Below, in pieces: positions 1-8,867 of a stretch of 64,000 bases of DNA; position 1 is the first letter of the stretch; every line of letters begins with the position of its first letter. The notes under the pieces were generated by a model, which worked only from the letters and a program-made list of their open reading frames with translations, was not told the origin of the DNA and ran no database searches. Position numbers and translations under genes: made by a program. The DNA comes from Rhizobium sp. Leaf262. Lineage in GTDB: Bacteria; Pseudomonadota; Alphaproteobacteria; Rhizobiales; Rhizobiaceae. The DNA lies in contig NZ_LMMM01000020.1 in NCBI RefSeq assembly GCF_001422245.1, positions 172,259 through 236,258 of the forward strand, given 5' to 3'.

Positions 1-96
1 CGTACCGTCCAGCCCGTGATACTTTGTCAGACGATCAAGCTTTACCAGGGGCGTATCGCCAATCACATCTACCACAGAGTTCAGAAGCTTCTTCAT
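1..96 (-). CDS. Cysteine synthase-like PLP enzyme, N-terminal fragment
   Basis: Only the first 32 codons lie in the window; the gene runs off the left edge. The minus strand from the ATG at 96 encodes MKKLLNSVVDVIGDTPLVKL and continues to the edge. The IGDTPLVKL block is the signature opening of the fold-type II PLP family (cysteine synthase, cystathionine beta-synthase), where it precedes the PLP lysine. The catalytic lysine itself is outside the window, so the exact reaction (O-acetylserine sulfhydrylase or a relative) cannot be decided. The gene is divergent from the AraC regulator at 326, which may control it. Confidence 0.75.
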   Translation of the reverse strand, partial: MKKLLNSVVDVIGDTPLVKLDRLTKYHGLDGT

Positions 97-325
97 TGCA
101 CAAACCTTTCACCATCAGCAGTTTCCGGCACGGTCACCCAACCGAATTGGAAAGATATTGAGGAAAAATTCTCAGGTATTGGCAAAAACCTGATTTGCCG
201 CCATTTACCGCCTGAATATTTGCCCTGATTATAGAGGCGATGGTTCGAACGCGGAATGGCTGCCACGAGACCTCGGCGAAAGACGCCTGCAAGGGACCTT
301 CGTCAACAAAACGAGATGTACGCTG

Positions 326-1207
326 ATGGCGAAAATTGACCGTCGCAATAGTGCGGAATATTGGGTTTCACGGCGGCTTGATGGCGTGAGCCTCATGCAT
401 GCCGACTTCACCACGCACGACTTTCCTCCCCATCGACACAATGCGATGGTCATCGCCCTAACGGAACGCGGTGGCAGCGTCGTGGAAACTCGAGCCGGTT
501 CGGAGATATTCACGAACGCTGAATTACTTGTTCTAGACCCCACCGAAATGCATGCAACCCGCATGGGGGCAAGCGGGCGTTGGAGATACCGAGCTTTCTA
601 TTTCGAAGAGTCGGCGCTGCAGGAGATCGCATGTCGACTCGGTCTTCAAACATTTCCCCATGTGGCGGGGCCATTGATCGCAGATCGCGAAGTCGTCGCC
701 GCCTTTGAAGTTCTTCATCGAACAATGCATCGCAATCACGATTTTCTTCTCGAAGCCGAGTTACTCGTAGAAGCGTTCAGCCTTTTGGTTCATCGCCACT
801 CAGACGTGGACCGGTCGCCAATTCAATCGCCGCTCGATGTTTCGCGACTGAGGCAATTAACTGACTTTATCCAGGACAACCTTGCAGAGCCGCTCTCCCT
901 CACATTGCTTAGCCGGCGGCTGTGTCTAAGCGAGCATCAGTTGATCGGCTTGTTCAAACGCGTGACCGGAATGACGCCGCACGCTTTCGTCACGCAGCTT
1001 CGAGTGGACCGTGCTGCGCACCATCTTAAAACGGGGGCCAACCTCGCCGAGGTGTCACACCTTGTAGGCTTTTATGATCAAAGCGCTCTGACCAAGTATT
1101 TTAAAAGGTGCCACGGGATAACACCCTTGAAGTTCGCAATCGCTCAAAGGGCCGACGCTTCGAGCATAAACTCTCAGTCTGTCGCCAGATCGCGGCCAAG
1201 ACATTGA
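326..1207 (+). CDS. AraC-family transcriptional regulator (N-terminal cupin-like sensor)
   Basis: A 293-residue protein with the normal AraC layout. The N-terminal half looks like a cupin-type sensing domain (HDFPPHRHNAMVIAL, GSEIFTNAELLVLDP), and the C-terminal ~100 residues carry two helix-turn-helix units (LSLTLLSRRLCLSEHQL and LAEVSHLVGFYDQSALTKYFKR). It is divergent from the cysteine-synthase-like gene, an arrangement common when an AraC protein controls its neighbour. The effector cannot be read from sequence. The ribosome-binding site before the ATG is weak. The last ~20 residues after the HTH are a non-conserved tail. Confidence 0.85.
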   Translation: MAKIDRRNSAEYWVSRRLDGVSLMHADFTTHDFPPHRHNAMVIALTERGGSVVETRAGSEIFTNAELLVLDPTEMHATRMGASGRWRYRAFYFEESALQEIACRLGLQTFPHVAGPLIADREVVAAFEVLHRTMHRNHDFLLEAELLVEAFSLLVHRHSDVDRSPIQSPLDVSRLRQLTDFIQDNLAEPLSLTLLSRRLCLSEHQLIGLFKRVTGMTPHAFVTQLRVDRAAHHLKTGANLAEVSHLVGFYDQSALTKYFKRCHGITPLKFAIAQRADASSINSQSVARSRPRH

Positions 1208-1297
1208 AATCTCGAGATATCGTCGCCGACTAGCCCCGCTGGCAACGGCCTTCCTCACGGACACACATCGGCCTACCAGCGGCTTCTTATGCCCGGT

Positions 1298-2197
1298 CTA
1301 TGCTGCCGTGGCATTCCTTGAGTAGGCTCTGGGTGGCTTTCCGACATAGCGAGTAAAGGCAACACTGAACGCACTCGCCGAACCGTAGCCGACACGTTGT
1401 GCAATTTCGGCTGTCGCAATGTCCTGGCGAAGGAGCTGCTTTGCAAGCGCCATGCGCCAACCGGTTGCGTACTCCATCGGAGCAACACCAACTTCACGAC
1501 GGAAACGATCGAAGAAAGTTGATCGTGACATTGCGGCATCTTGCGCCAATGCTTCAACCGACATGCTGCGACCCGGATCCGCATGGATGCGGCGCAGTGT
1601 CGGCGCAAGCAGCGGATCAGCCATGCCGCGCAACAAACCTGGAGGTGCCGCGGTTCCCACCGTTGAGCGGAGAGCCTCGATCAAAAGCACCTCCAGCAAC
1701 CGGCGAAGAACCATGTCGCGGGCTGTCCTGTCGGCTCTGGTCTCCTCGTTGATCATCCGTACGAGAAGCGTCAGGCGTTCTTCGCCACTGATGTGAATGA
1801 CCTCCGGCAGAAGCGAGACGAGAAGAGCCCTGTCATCCGAAGCGAAAGCACAATGTCCGACCATTGCCACGATCTCGACCGGCCCGTCCGGATTTCCGAG
1901 GCGGAAGACCCCGGGGCTCGTCTCAAGATGCTGTGCGGCGGCCTCGCGTGGTGGCGGCTCCAGACTGGACATCGTGAACGAAAAGATTTCAGGAACCAGG
2001 ACGAAGTCGCCAGCGGTCAAAAGGATTGGCTCACGACCGGTGATCGTCATGAGGCAGCACCCTTCGACAACCGCGCAATAAAAAGGGTTTCCAAGCTCGG
2101 TTCTCTCCACAAGCCACGAGCCTCCACCGCTGACCAACTTCGAGATTGATGGGCTTGGCTTGAGCAAAGAAACGACTTCGGCAACTGGATCTGCCAT
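1298..2197 (-). CDS. AraC-family regulator with cupin_6-type sensor domain
   Basis: A 299-residue protein. Residues ~1-190 match the AraC cupin_6 type (VSGGGSWLVERTE, GREPILLTAGDFVLVP), and residues ~195-295 form the double HTH (SVEALAQDAAMSRSTFFDRF; TAEIAQRVGYGSASAFSVAF; VGKPPRAYSR). Regulators of this type often control a divergently transcribed oxidoreductase, and here an SDR gene starts 100 bp away on the other strand. A dyad in the shared gap (2240-2272) is a possible binding site. The inducer is unknown. Confidence 0.88.
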   Translation of the reverse strand: MADPVAEVVSLLKPSPSISKLVSGGGSWLVERTELGNPFYCAVVEGCCLMTITGREPILLTAGDFVLVPEIFSFTMSSLEPPPREAAAQHLETSPGVFRLGNPDGPVEIVAMVGHCAFASDDRALLVSLLPEVIHISGEERLTLLVRMINEETRADRTARDMVLRRLLEVLLIEALRSTVGTAAPPGLLRGMADPLLAPTLRRIHADPGRSMSVEALAQDAAMSRSTFFDRFRREVGVAPMEYATGWRMALAKQLLRQDIATAEIAQRVGYGSASAFSVAFTRYVGKPPRAYSRNATAA

Positions 2198-2239
2198 GAA
2201 ATTCGGACTTCTGCTAGTGAAAAACAGACAAATGAATAT

Positions 2240-2272
2240 AGCAAGTCTGGCTATACCTGTCTATCTCTTGCT
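2240..2272. promoter_or_regulatory. Candidate operator dyad between AraC and SDR genes
   Basis: The 99-bp divergent intergenic region contains AGCAAG at 2240-2245 and its inverted copy CTTGCT at 2267-2272, flanking a repeated CTAT element (GGCTATACCTGTCTATCT). The placement fits a binding site for the adjacent AraC regulator, but this rests on symmetry and position only. Confidence 0.3.
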
Positions 2273-2296
2273 CAGCATCATTCAGGAGACAAGCAC

Positions 2297-3055
2297 ATGC
2301 CAAAAATCCTCATCACCGGTTGCTCATCCGGTTTCGGACTTGCGATCGCTCAGACATTCCTAACTGCAGGATGGGACGTGGTCGCGACCATGCGCACACC
2401 GCGCAACGACCGTCTTCCTCCTCAGGACAGGCTCGAAATTCTTCCGCTGGATGTGACCAGTGCGGAGAGCATCGATAAAGCAGTGAAAGCTTCTGGACCA
2501 ATCGACGCCTTGGTCAACAATGCCGGCGTCGGCATGCTCAATGTGCTGGAAGGTGCGGAGATGGCGAAAATCCGCGAGTTGTTCGAAACCAACGTCTTTG
2601 GCGCAATGGCGATGACCAAGGCAGTTCTTCCACAGATGCGCGCCCGTCGATCCGGCGTCATTGTCAATGTCAGTTCCAGTGTCACCATCAAGCCCCTGCC
2701 CGCGCTGTCCGTTTACAGTGCCAGCAAGGCAGCGTTGAACGCCTTCACCGAAAGTCTCGCTCTGGAGGCTGCCTTGTTCGGCATAAGGGCAAAACTTGTT
2801 CTCCCCGGTTCGGCACCGACAACGGGGTTTGGCAAAAACGCCGTTGCCCGCATGGGGATGGAAATCCCTGAGCCATATAGCACATTTGTCAGCGACTACA
2901 TGACGGCACTGCGATCCGGCACTGAATTCACGACGCCGGAAGACGTAGCCGAGGCAGTCTGGCGTGCCGTTACGGAACAGGACGCTCCGATCAAGATCCC
3001 GGCTGGCGCTGATGCCCAGAGATCGTTTCGCGAAGCAGGCAACTCCACCGCGTAA
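2297..3055 (+). CDS. Short-chain dehydrogenase/reductase
   Basis: A 252-residue classical SDR. The nucleotide-binding TGCSSGFG motif is at residues ~7-14, NNAG follows at ~73-76, and the catalytic Ser and Tyr-x-x-x-Lys are present (NVSSS, then VYSASKAAL). The protein is therefore expected to be an active NAD(P)-dependent oxidoreductase in the cytosol; the substrate is unknown. It is divergent from the AraC gene at 2197 and a GC-rich hairpin follows its stop. An AGGAGA ribosome-binding site precedes the ATG. Confidence 0.9.
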   Translation: MPKILITGCSSGFGLAIAQTFLTAGWDVVATMRTPRNDRLPPQDRLEILPLDVTSAESIDKAVKASGPIDALVNNAGVGMLNVLEGAEMAKIRELFETNVFGAMAMTKAVLPQMRARRSGVIVNVSSSVTIKPLPALSVYSASKAALNAFTESLALEAALFGIRAKLVLPGSAPTTGFGKNAVARMGMEIPEPYSTFVSDYMTALRSGTEFTTPEDVAEAVWRAVTEQDAPIKIPAGADAQRSFREAGNSTA

Positions 3056-3094
3056 GGCCCCTGCCTGAGAGAGACATCGGAAAAAGAGCGATCT

Positions 3095-3120
3095 CGCCCG
3101 GCGTACTGCCACACCGGGCG
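3095..3120 (+). terminator. Possible terminator hairpin after the SDR gene
   Basis: CGCCCGG (3095-3101) and CCGGGCG (3114-3120) form a 7-bp stem with a 12-base loop, 40 bases after the SDR stop. The tail CATCTTTC is only weakly T-rich, so intrinsic termination is possible but unproven. Confidence 0.35.
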
Positions 3121-3191
3121 CATCTTTCACTATCGCCGCTCGCCCGATCGACTGTCGATGGTTGGCCGTTCCGGCGATCGTACCCCTGTCG

Positions 3192-4238
3192 CTAGGCGAC
3201 CGGGTCGTGCGGCACATCGAAACGATCGAGTTTGCCGCCGAATATCCGATCTCGGTTTTCGGGATCGTCCAGCAAGGTGTAGGGGAAAATCGGCTGCGGC
3301 GCGCTTACCGCGTCCAGGCGGGCAATCTGCCCGGCAGAGAGTTCGACGTTCGCCGCGGCCAGATTGGTCTCCAGTTGCCCTACGGTGCGCGGCCCGATGA
3401 TCGGCAGGGTTCCCTTGGCAGCGACCCAGGCAATTGCGACCTCGCCGGGGCTCACGCCGATATCCTCTGCGATTTCGATGACCGCGTCGAGAATGGCGCT
3501 GCGTTGATCTGAATTCTCGGCCTGAAACACCTTGCCACCGAAGCCCTCTGCCCGACCTTTTTCGCCTTGGCGATATTTGCCGGTCAGCATGCCGCCGCCA
3601 AGCGGCGACCATGCGACGGTGCCGAGACCCATCGCCTGTGCCATGGGCAGCAGTTCATATTCGGTCGTGCGTTCGACCAGACTATGCTCCACCTGCAGGC
3701 CTGCAATCGGGATCGTACCGCGAAGTTCGGCGATCGTGGCTGCGCGTGCCACGCGCCATGCGGGGAAGTCCGAGAGACCAGCATAAAGAACCTTGCCGGC
3801 GCGCGCGATATCCTCGAAGCCGCGCACAATCTCCTCGACCGGGGTCACGCCGTCGGCATAGTGTACCCAGTAGAGATCCAGTCGATCTGTCTTCAGCCGC
3901 TTCAGGCTGGCTTCGACCGACGCCACCATCGCCAGGCGACTGTTGCCAGTGGCCAGAATGCCTCCGTTAGGGCTGGCACTGCGGGAGAACTTGGTCGCAA
4001 GCACGAAGTCGTCGCGCCGCCCCGCAAGCAAATTTCCGAGTATCTCCTCGGATTCGCCGAACTGGTAGCTGTCTGCGGTGTCCAGAAAGTTCCCGCCCGC
4101 TTCAGCGTAGGTGTCAAGAATGCGGCGGGCCTCGTCAGGCTGGCTGCCATGACCCCAACGGGTCCCGAAGTTACCGGTGCCGAGCACCAATTCCGAGACG
4201 CGCAGACCGGTATGTTTGCCAAAAAGTTTGTAACGCAT
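3192..4238 (-). CDS. Aldo/keto reductase
   Basis: A 348-residue TIM-barrel NAD(P)H-dependent aldo/keto reductase. All four catalytic positions can be seen: Asp and Tyr in FLDTADSYQFGESEEIL, Lys in VLATKFS and His in YWVHYADG. The C-terminal cofactor-binding region includes PIIGPRTVGQLETNL. The reading frame is open further upstream to 4301, but the ATG at 4238 (MRYKLFGKHTGLRVSELVLG) has GGAGAT seven bases upstream and fits the family start. It is the last gene of a three-gene operon with an alpha/beta hydrolase and a PaaI-type thioesterase. Substrate unknown. Confidence 0.9.
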   Translation of the reverse strand: MRYKLFGKHTGLRVSELVLGTGNFGTRWGHGSQPDEARRILDTYAEAGGNFLDTADSYQFGESEEILGNLLAGRRDDFVLATKFSRSASPNGGILATGNSRLAMVASVEASLKRLKTDRLDLYWVHYADGVTPVEEIVRGFEDIARAGKVLYAGLSDFPAWRVARAATIAELRGTIPIAGLQVEHSLVERTTEYELLPMAQAMGLGTVAWSPLGGGMLTGKYRQGEKGRAEGFGGKVFQAENSDQRSAILDAVIEIAEDIGVSPGEVAIAWVAAKGTLPIIGPRTVGQLETNLAAANVELSAGQIARLDAVSAPQPIFPYTLLDDPENRDRIFGGKLDRFDVPHDPVA

Positions 4239-4239
4239 A

Positions 4240-4695
4240 TCATATCTCCAAAGGCATGAGGATGAGTGTGGATGTGGCAGAAGCCAGAAGCTTGCCGTCA
4301 CTGTCGGTCAGCTTGGCTTCCGAGAAGGCAGCACGCTTGCCAAGAGACAGGAGACGACCTTCGGCCCGGACGAGACCGGTGCGTGAAGTGACGGGCCGGT
4401 GATAGGCGACCTTCAATTCCAGGGTGGAGTAGACGACGCCCGGTCGCAAAGCGCTGTGGACGGCGCAGCCGCAGGCGGTATCCAGCACCGTGGCGACATA
4501 ACCACCCTGGACGACTCCGGCAGGATTGAGGTGACGATCGCCCGGCCTTGCCTCGACCGCGACGATACCGTCTTCGACCGAGACGAGGGCGATATCGAGA
4601 GTTTCATGGATCGGCGGCTGTCGCCCCGAAGCAAGCAGCGTGCGAAGCTGTTCGATCCCGCTCAATCCGGGCGGCAGATCGGCAAGCATACTCAT
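4240..4695 (-). CDS. PaaI/YdiI-type hotdog thioesterase
   Basis: About 151 residues with the hotdog-fold acyl-CoA thioesterase pattern: HLNPAGVVQGGYVATVLDTACG is the HxN..G..HGG-like active-site segment on the central helix, followed by TLELKVAYHRPV and GRLLSLGKRAAFSEAKLTD. The family hydrolyses acyl- or aryl-CoA thioesters in the cytosol. The ATG at 4695 overlaps the stop of the upstream hydrolase gene (ATGA), so translation is probably coupled; the longer reading frame to 4809 would intrude deep into the hydrolase gene. The stop lies one base from the aldo/keto reductase start. Confidence 0.85.
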   Translation of the reverse strand: MSMLADLPPGLSGIEQLRTLLASGRQPPIHETLDIALVSVEDGIVAVEARPGDRHLNPAGVVQGGYVATVLDTACGCAVHSALRPGVVYSTLELKVAYHRPVTSRTGLVRAEGRLLSLGKRAAFSEAKLTDSDGKLLASATSTLILMPLEI

Positions 4696-5453
4696 TTGCT
4701 GGCCGCCTTCTCGATCACGGATACGACGATGTCGGGGTGCGAAAGGAAGACGGTGTGGCTGGAACCAGGCACTTCGGTTACCTCGGCCTTGGCCCGCTTG
4801 TACATCCACCGCTGGAGATCGACGTTGATCGTCTTGTCTGCGCCCGGCACGACCGCATAGGTGGGCTTGGTCTTCCAGGGTGCCGCCTTGGCAGGCGTCT
4901 TGAAGGCCTTTTCAGAAAGCAGGACCTGTGAGGCCGCCATGAAGTCCGCGAGCGCCTTGGGAGAGTCTGCCGCGAAGTTCTCGTGATACTTGGCCGGGTC
5001 CATGTAGAAAAAGCCGTCGTCGGTGCGCTTCACATCGTTGTTGGGCGCCGGAAACTGCGGCATGGTTTCCAGCGTCTCGGTGCTCTCGCCGACATCCGGC
5101 ATCAGGCCAGCGAGATAGACAAGCGCCTTGACCTTCGGGTCGGCGCCGGCGTCTGTGATAACCTGACCGCCCCAACTATGACCGACGAGAACGACCGCGC
5201 CATCCTGCTGATCGATTACGCGCAGCGTCGCCGCGACATCTTCCTCAAGAGTTGTCTCCGGTTCCTGGACGATAGCGACCTTGTAGCCCTTCCGGACAAG
5301 CCGTTCATAGACTGGCTGCCAGCCAGAGCCGTCGGCGAAGGCCCCATGAACGAGCACGATGTTGCGGATCGGCTCGGCACGGGCGGCAGAGATTGTTGCA
5401 GCAAAGCCGAGCGCAATAGCGCCTGATGCAAACAATGTAGAGAATGTAGACAT
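4692..5453 (-). CDS. Exported alpha/beta-fold hydrolase
   Basis: A 253-residue alpha/beta hydrolase. The N-terminus has a signal peptide with a hydrophobic core and AxA cleavage site (FAATISAARAEP), so the protein is probably periplasmic. The fold markers are VLVHGAFADGSGW (oxyanion region), the nucleophile elbow GHSWGG with Ser at about residue 92, and a late His in GSSHTVFLSHP. It resembles the small salicylate-esterase/haloperoxidase-like hydrolases annotated widely in rhizobia. First gene of the operon with the thioesterase and aldo/keto reductase. Confidence 0.88.
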   Translation of the reverse strand: MSTFSTLFASGAIALGFAATISAARAEPIRNIVLVHGAFADGSGWQPVYERLVRKGYKVAIVQEPETTLEEDVAATLRVIDQQDGAVVLVGHSWGGQVITDAGADPKVKALVYLAGLMPDVGESTETLETMPQFPAPNNDVKRTDDGFFYMDPAKYHENFAADSPKALADFMAASQVLLSEKAFKTPAKAAPWKTKPTYAVVPGADKTINVDLQRWMYKRAKAEVTEVPGSSHTVFLSHPDIVVSVIEKAASK

Positions 5454-5568
5454 CGGAAATGCTCCTTATTTAGTGATTACGTTGAAGGCTGCCGTGACGC
5501 CCGTTAGATCGCCTCAAGGAACTGGCGAATGTTGCGGGCGAACGGGGTATGATGCTGGAACAGGAAGC

Positions 5569-6432
5569 AGTGCCTCGCGCCCAGCCGACATTCGCCACCG
5601 TATGCCCTGGCTGACAGGGAGCGGATTGCTGGCATCTTATTCACCAAGATGTGCCGTCGCCAATCCGCGTATCAGCACACCTGCCGTGACACGCGCAATG
5701 GTGCGGGCGGGAGGTGATGTTTTCGAGCAGACCGAGGTGGTGGAGATGGACCATCAAAACGGGCTGTTCGCAATCCGGACCGCCAATCGACCGCAAATGA
5801 AAGCGCCTGTGCTTGTAAATGCGGCGGGAGGCTGGGCGGGATCGATCAGCCAGCATTTCGGCGAAACAACACCGCTGTTTTCCGCAGGCCCACCGCAATT
5901 CGTCACCGAGCCGATGCCCTATGTGCTGAGACCTTCAGTCTACGCCATCGAAGGCGATCTCATCCTACGGCAGATTCCGCGTGGCAATTTCATTTTCGCC
6001 GGATATCCGCGCACCCTTTCGAATGAAGATGGACAGCACACATTCGTCCCTCCGCAGAAGACGCTCAATGGAATGCGCGCGGTATCTCGGCACATGCCGG
6101 GATTGCGGAACGCGGACATCATCAGAGTGTGGTCCGGTGTCGAGGGATATCTGCCCGATATGCTGCCGGTCATAAGCGCCAGCGAAGCGACCCCCGGCCT
6201 CTATCACGCATTCGGCGGCAGCGGCGGCGGATTCAAGATTGCCCCAGCGGTTGGAGAATGCCTTGCGCTTCAGATATGCGGTGATACCGTTTCTATCGAT
6301 CTTTCACCTTACTCGATTAGTCGCTTTCGATCACCAATCAGGAAAAGCCAAAAACTGGCAGCAGAGTTCGATGAAGCAAGTGAAGTATCTCTTGCCGGAC
6401 ACTTTGAAGCTGAACCGCCAGACCACCTTTGA
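5569..6432 (+). pseudogene. Decayed FAD-dependent oxidoreductase (DAO/DadA family), N-terminus missing
   Basis: From about 5569 the frame encodes recognisable middle and C-terminal parts of a D-amino-acid-oxidase/sarcosine-oxidase-like FAD enzyme: DIRHRMPWLTGSGLLASYSP, NPRISTPAVTRAM, VLVNAAGGWAG, a substrate-domain stretch and GLYHAFGGSGGGFKIAPAVGE. The dinucleotide-binding GxGxxG N-terminus is absent; upstream the same frame runs through unrelated antisense sequence of the alpha/beta hydrolase gene. Without the FAD-binding Rossmann motif the product cannot be a normal enzyme. The frame stays open for ~290 codons, so decay is recent. It converges on the NTPase-FGE gene. Confidence 0.8.
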
Positions 6433-6445
6433 AAATGAAACAACA

Positions 6446-8470
6446 CTACCGCGAAACCACGATGCGGAACCCGTTGCCGCGCCAGAAGCCATCCGGTTCG
6501 AGGCTTCCTCGATAGGTGCAGCAGGCTTTCAGTTCGCCGCTCGAAAAACAGCCGCCGCGTAGCACGCGCCGGATGGATGGTGCGGCATCCAGCGCTTCTC
6601 GTCCATCGTTTGAATAGGGGTATTTGAAGTCGGGCGTGGCCATGTCATCGCCCCACAGCGTGGTGCACCACTCCCATACCTGACCGACCATATCGTAGCA
6701 GCCATAGGGAGAACGTCCCTTCGGAAACAGACCAACCGTGCAGGTGGTGTTGAACCCAGCCTCTTCCGAATTTGCCGCGTCGTCCATCCACGTATGTCCC
6801 CAGGGATAGCTGAGAACATCCGCCCCCATATCCCGCTGGCCGCCACGCGCGGCACGCTCCCATTCGGGCTCCATGGGTAGTCGCACGAATTCGTCTTCGG
6901 AAATACGCCCCTGCGCACGCCAGCGATGCGTCAACCAGTCACAAAAGGCCCGTGTATCGTGCCATGTGAGGTCGGTCGCAGGAGCATTGCGTCGGTCATC
7001 CGAAAACCCGTCCGGGCTGCGCCACAGCCGGTTCGTGTCGCGTACAAACGCGCCATAGGCTCCGTTCGTCACCGGATAGACGCCGATACGAAAGGCGTCG
7101 ACGGTGACTGGATGTGGCGGTGCAGAATTGGGATGGCTGTCAGAGCCGAAAGTGAATTCCCCACCTGCAACATCTGCCAATGCATCAAGGTCGCGCGGAT
7201 CGCCCCAGAGCGAAAGCCTGCGGCCCGCCATCTCACGTTCCGGCGCGGAAAGCGCTCCGTCGCTGACGATTGCCAGCAAATGTTCAGCAATGCGGTCACG
7301 CAGCGGTCCTGCCGCCGTCACCATATCCGCCGCCAGCAACGCGCCCCGCAGAACCGCGTCACCTTCGCCATCTATCAGTGCTTCAACCAAGGCGCTGGCC
7401 GCAGTGGTGCCGGAAAGGCGCGCGGCGAGGCTGGTCATGACCGGTGCCCAAAGGCCCGGATTCTTGCGAAAATGCTCAACGGCCAGATCAGCGGGTTTGG
7501 ATATGAGATGCACCGCTGCCAGCAATTGCCGCACGCGGGTAATGGGCATGATGGTGGGGTCATCCACCTCGGCTGTCAGCGCATCAAAGGCCAGACCGCA
7601 AAAGAGTTCGCTTGTCTGGGCATCACCGGAAATCTTTGCGAGCCAGCTGTCGGTGATCGCCTCGGCGCTATCGCCCGCATCGCCGCCATGCATGGCCATG
7701 AGGAATTGCGCTGGATTGGCAGCGGCATTGCCAAGAGCAACCCCAGTCGCGCCGAGATCAAGGCCAGCCAGTCGCGCAGCCGTTTCCCGACGTTGGCTTT
7801 TCAGAAGCGGCAGCAGATCGTACCGCACATAGCCCGCGGGAAGCGCCCAACCCTTGACGACAGAAACCTCTCCGAGTGCGAGCAGCTTCACAGCCGGATG
7901 GCGGCTTTGGCACGCCAGCGCATCTGCCAGCAGTTGACGCCCTGCGTCGCCGGCCGCCTCTATGCCGTCCAGTATCAGTAAAAGCCCACGGTCCGCATGG
8001 AACGAGACATCGTTGGAAGATGCGAGCAGTTCCTCGAAAGTTTTTGAGGGCTCGACAGTGAGATAGAGCGGCACAACACCCTCCAGCGTCCAGTGCTCAT
8101 CATGCACTGCACAGAGATCGTTGCGCGGAATGGCGCGCGGCGCAAAGCCACCTTGCGCGAGTGAGAACGCCAGATGCTTCGCAAACGTGGTTTTGCCGCT
8201 GCCGGTCTCTCCGGTCAGCACGACGGTTGGATGATCGCGCACCATTTCAAGCGCCGAGAAATAGACGGCGGGTTCCGGCTCCGCCTGATCGGTCAGCCTG
8301 CGCAGCCCCTTGGCCGCCTTGTCCTCGAATGTGAAATTGACGAGCAGCGGAATATAGCCGGTCGCCAGATCAACGATCGATGCATCCGGCAGGGCAAAAA
8401 GCTGCGCGGCACCGAACTCTTTTGCCTGCGAAATCAGGCTGTCCACCGCGTCTATATCGTCATTGTTCAT
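6446..8470 (-). CDS. P-loop (NACHT/AAA-like) NTPase fused to a SUMF1/FGE-sulfatase-like domain
   Basis: A 674-residue fusion. Residues 86-95 are a Walker A loop (TGETGSGKTT) and residues ~162-171 a Walker B-like strand (GLLLILDGIE), as in NACHT/STAND ATPases. A helical middle follows, and residues ~431-674 match the formylglycine-generating-enzyme/EgtB-type fold (GGEFTFGS, YPVTNGAYGAFV, LPMEPEWERAARGG, MVGQVWEWC, RVLRGGCF, GNGFRIVVSR). The two cysteines used by true FGE do not align clearly, so sulfatase-activating chemistry is doubtful. The start ATG overlaps the VOC stop (ATGA), tying it to the importer operon. No signal peptide or membrane segment; a cytosolic sensor or modifying role is inference. 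Confidence 0.8.
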   Translation of the reverse strand: MNNDDIDAVDSLISQAKEFGAAQLFALPDASIVDLATGYIPLLVNFTFEDKAAKGLRRLTDQAEPEPAVYFSALEMVRDHPTVVLTGETGSGKTTFAKHLAFSLAQGGFAPRAIPRNDLCAVHDEHWTLEGVVPLYLTVEPSKTFEELLASSNDVSFHADRGLLLILDGIEAAGDAGRQLLADALACQSRHPAVKLLALGEVSVVKGWALPAGYVRYDLLPLLKSQRRETAARLAGLDLGATGVALGNAAANPAQFLMAMHGGDAGDSAEAITDSWLAKISGDAQTSELFCGLAFDALTAEVDDPTIMPITRVRQLLAAVHLISKPADLAVEHFRKNPGLWAPVMTSLAARLSGTTAASALVEALIDGEGDAVLRGALLAADMVTAAGPLRDRIAEHLLAIVSDGALSAPEREMAGRRLSLWGDPRDLDALADVAGGEFTFGSDSHPNSAPPHPVTVDAFRIGVYPVTNGAYGAFVRDTNRLWRSPDGFSDDRRNAPATDLTWHDTRAFCDWLTHRWRAQGRISEDEFVRLPMEPEWERAARGGQRDMGADVLSYPWGHTWMDDAANSEEAGFNTTCTVGLFPKGRSPYGCYDMVGQVWEWCTTLWGDDMATPDFKYPYSNDGREALDAAPSIRRVLRGGCFSSGELKACCTYRGSLEPDGFWRGNGFRIVVSR

Positions 8471-8850
8471 TGAAAGAGGCTTGCCACATCTGGGTTATGA
8501 AATCTCTGGATCTCGATGGCATAACCGGCGGGATCTTCAAAGAAGAAATGCTCGCAGAAGGTTCCGCGCAGCATCTCCGACTGACCGGCAACGCCTGCTT
8601 CCTTCAACCGCTTGTGCCAGCCTTCGACATCCTGAGACACGATGGTCAGCAGCACGGCGCTCTTTTCCTGATGTTTCAGATGACCGCGATTGCCATCGAC
8701 AATGCCGAAGTAGCAGTTTTCAGCAATGCGGTAGATACGGGCCATTTTCTGATCGAGCACCAATTCGAAGCCCAGCACCTCCTCGTAAAACGGCACGACG
8801 GCATGGATATCGTCGTAATAGAAGAAGGTGATCGAATAGTCTTTTTTCAT
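8467..8850 (-). CDS. VOC (glyoxalase/bleomycin-resistance-like) family protein
   Basis: A 127-residue single vicinal-oxygen-chelate protein with two beta-alpha-beta-beta-beta modules. The first begins ITFFYYDDIHAVVPFYEEVLGF, and the second ends FEDPAGYAIEIQRF, where the Glu is the usual metal ligand. The family covers metal-dependent lyases, isomerases and dioxygenases as well as binding proteins, so function is open. It lies 17 bp after the signal-less solute-binding protein and shares ATGA with the NTPase-FGE gene, making it part of the same transcript. Confidence 0.85.
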   Translation of the reverse strand: MKKDYSITFFYYDDIHAVVPFYEEVLGFELVLDQKMARIYRIAENCYFGIVDGNRGHLKHQEKSAVLLTIVSQDVEGWHKRLKEAGVAGQSEMLRGTFCEHFFFEDPAGYAIEIQRFHNPDVASLFQ

Positions 8851-8867
8851 TCTGTGTATCCTCGTGT

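Noticed and set aside
1419..2149. Long plus-strand frames opposite the AraC gene at 1298-2197
   Set aside because: They are antisense shadows of a well-supported regulator and have no ribosome-binding sites or family motifs.
6926..7981. 351-codon plus-strand frame opposite the NTPase-FGE gene
   Set aside because: The opposite strand encodes clear Walker and FGE motifs; this frame shows only antisense composition.
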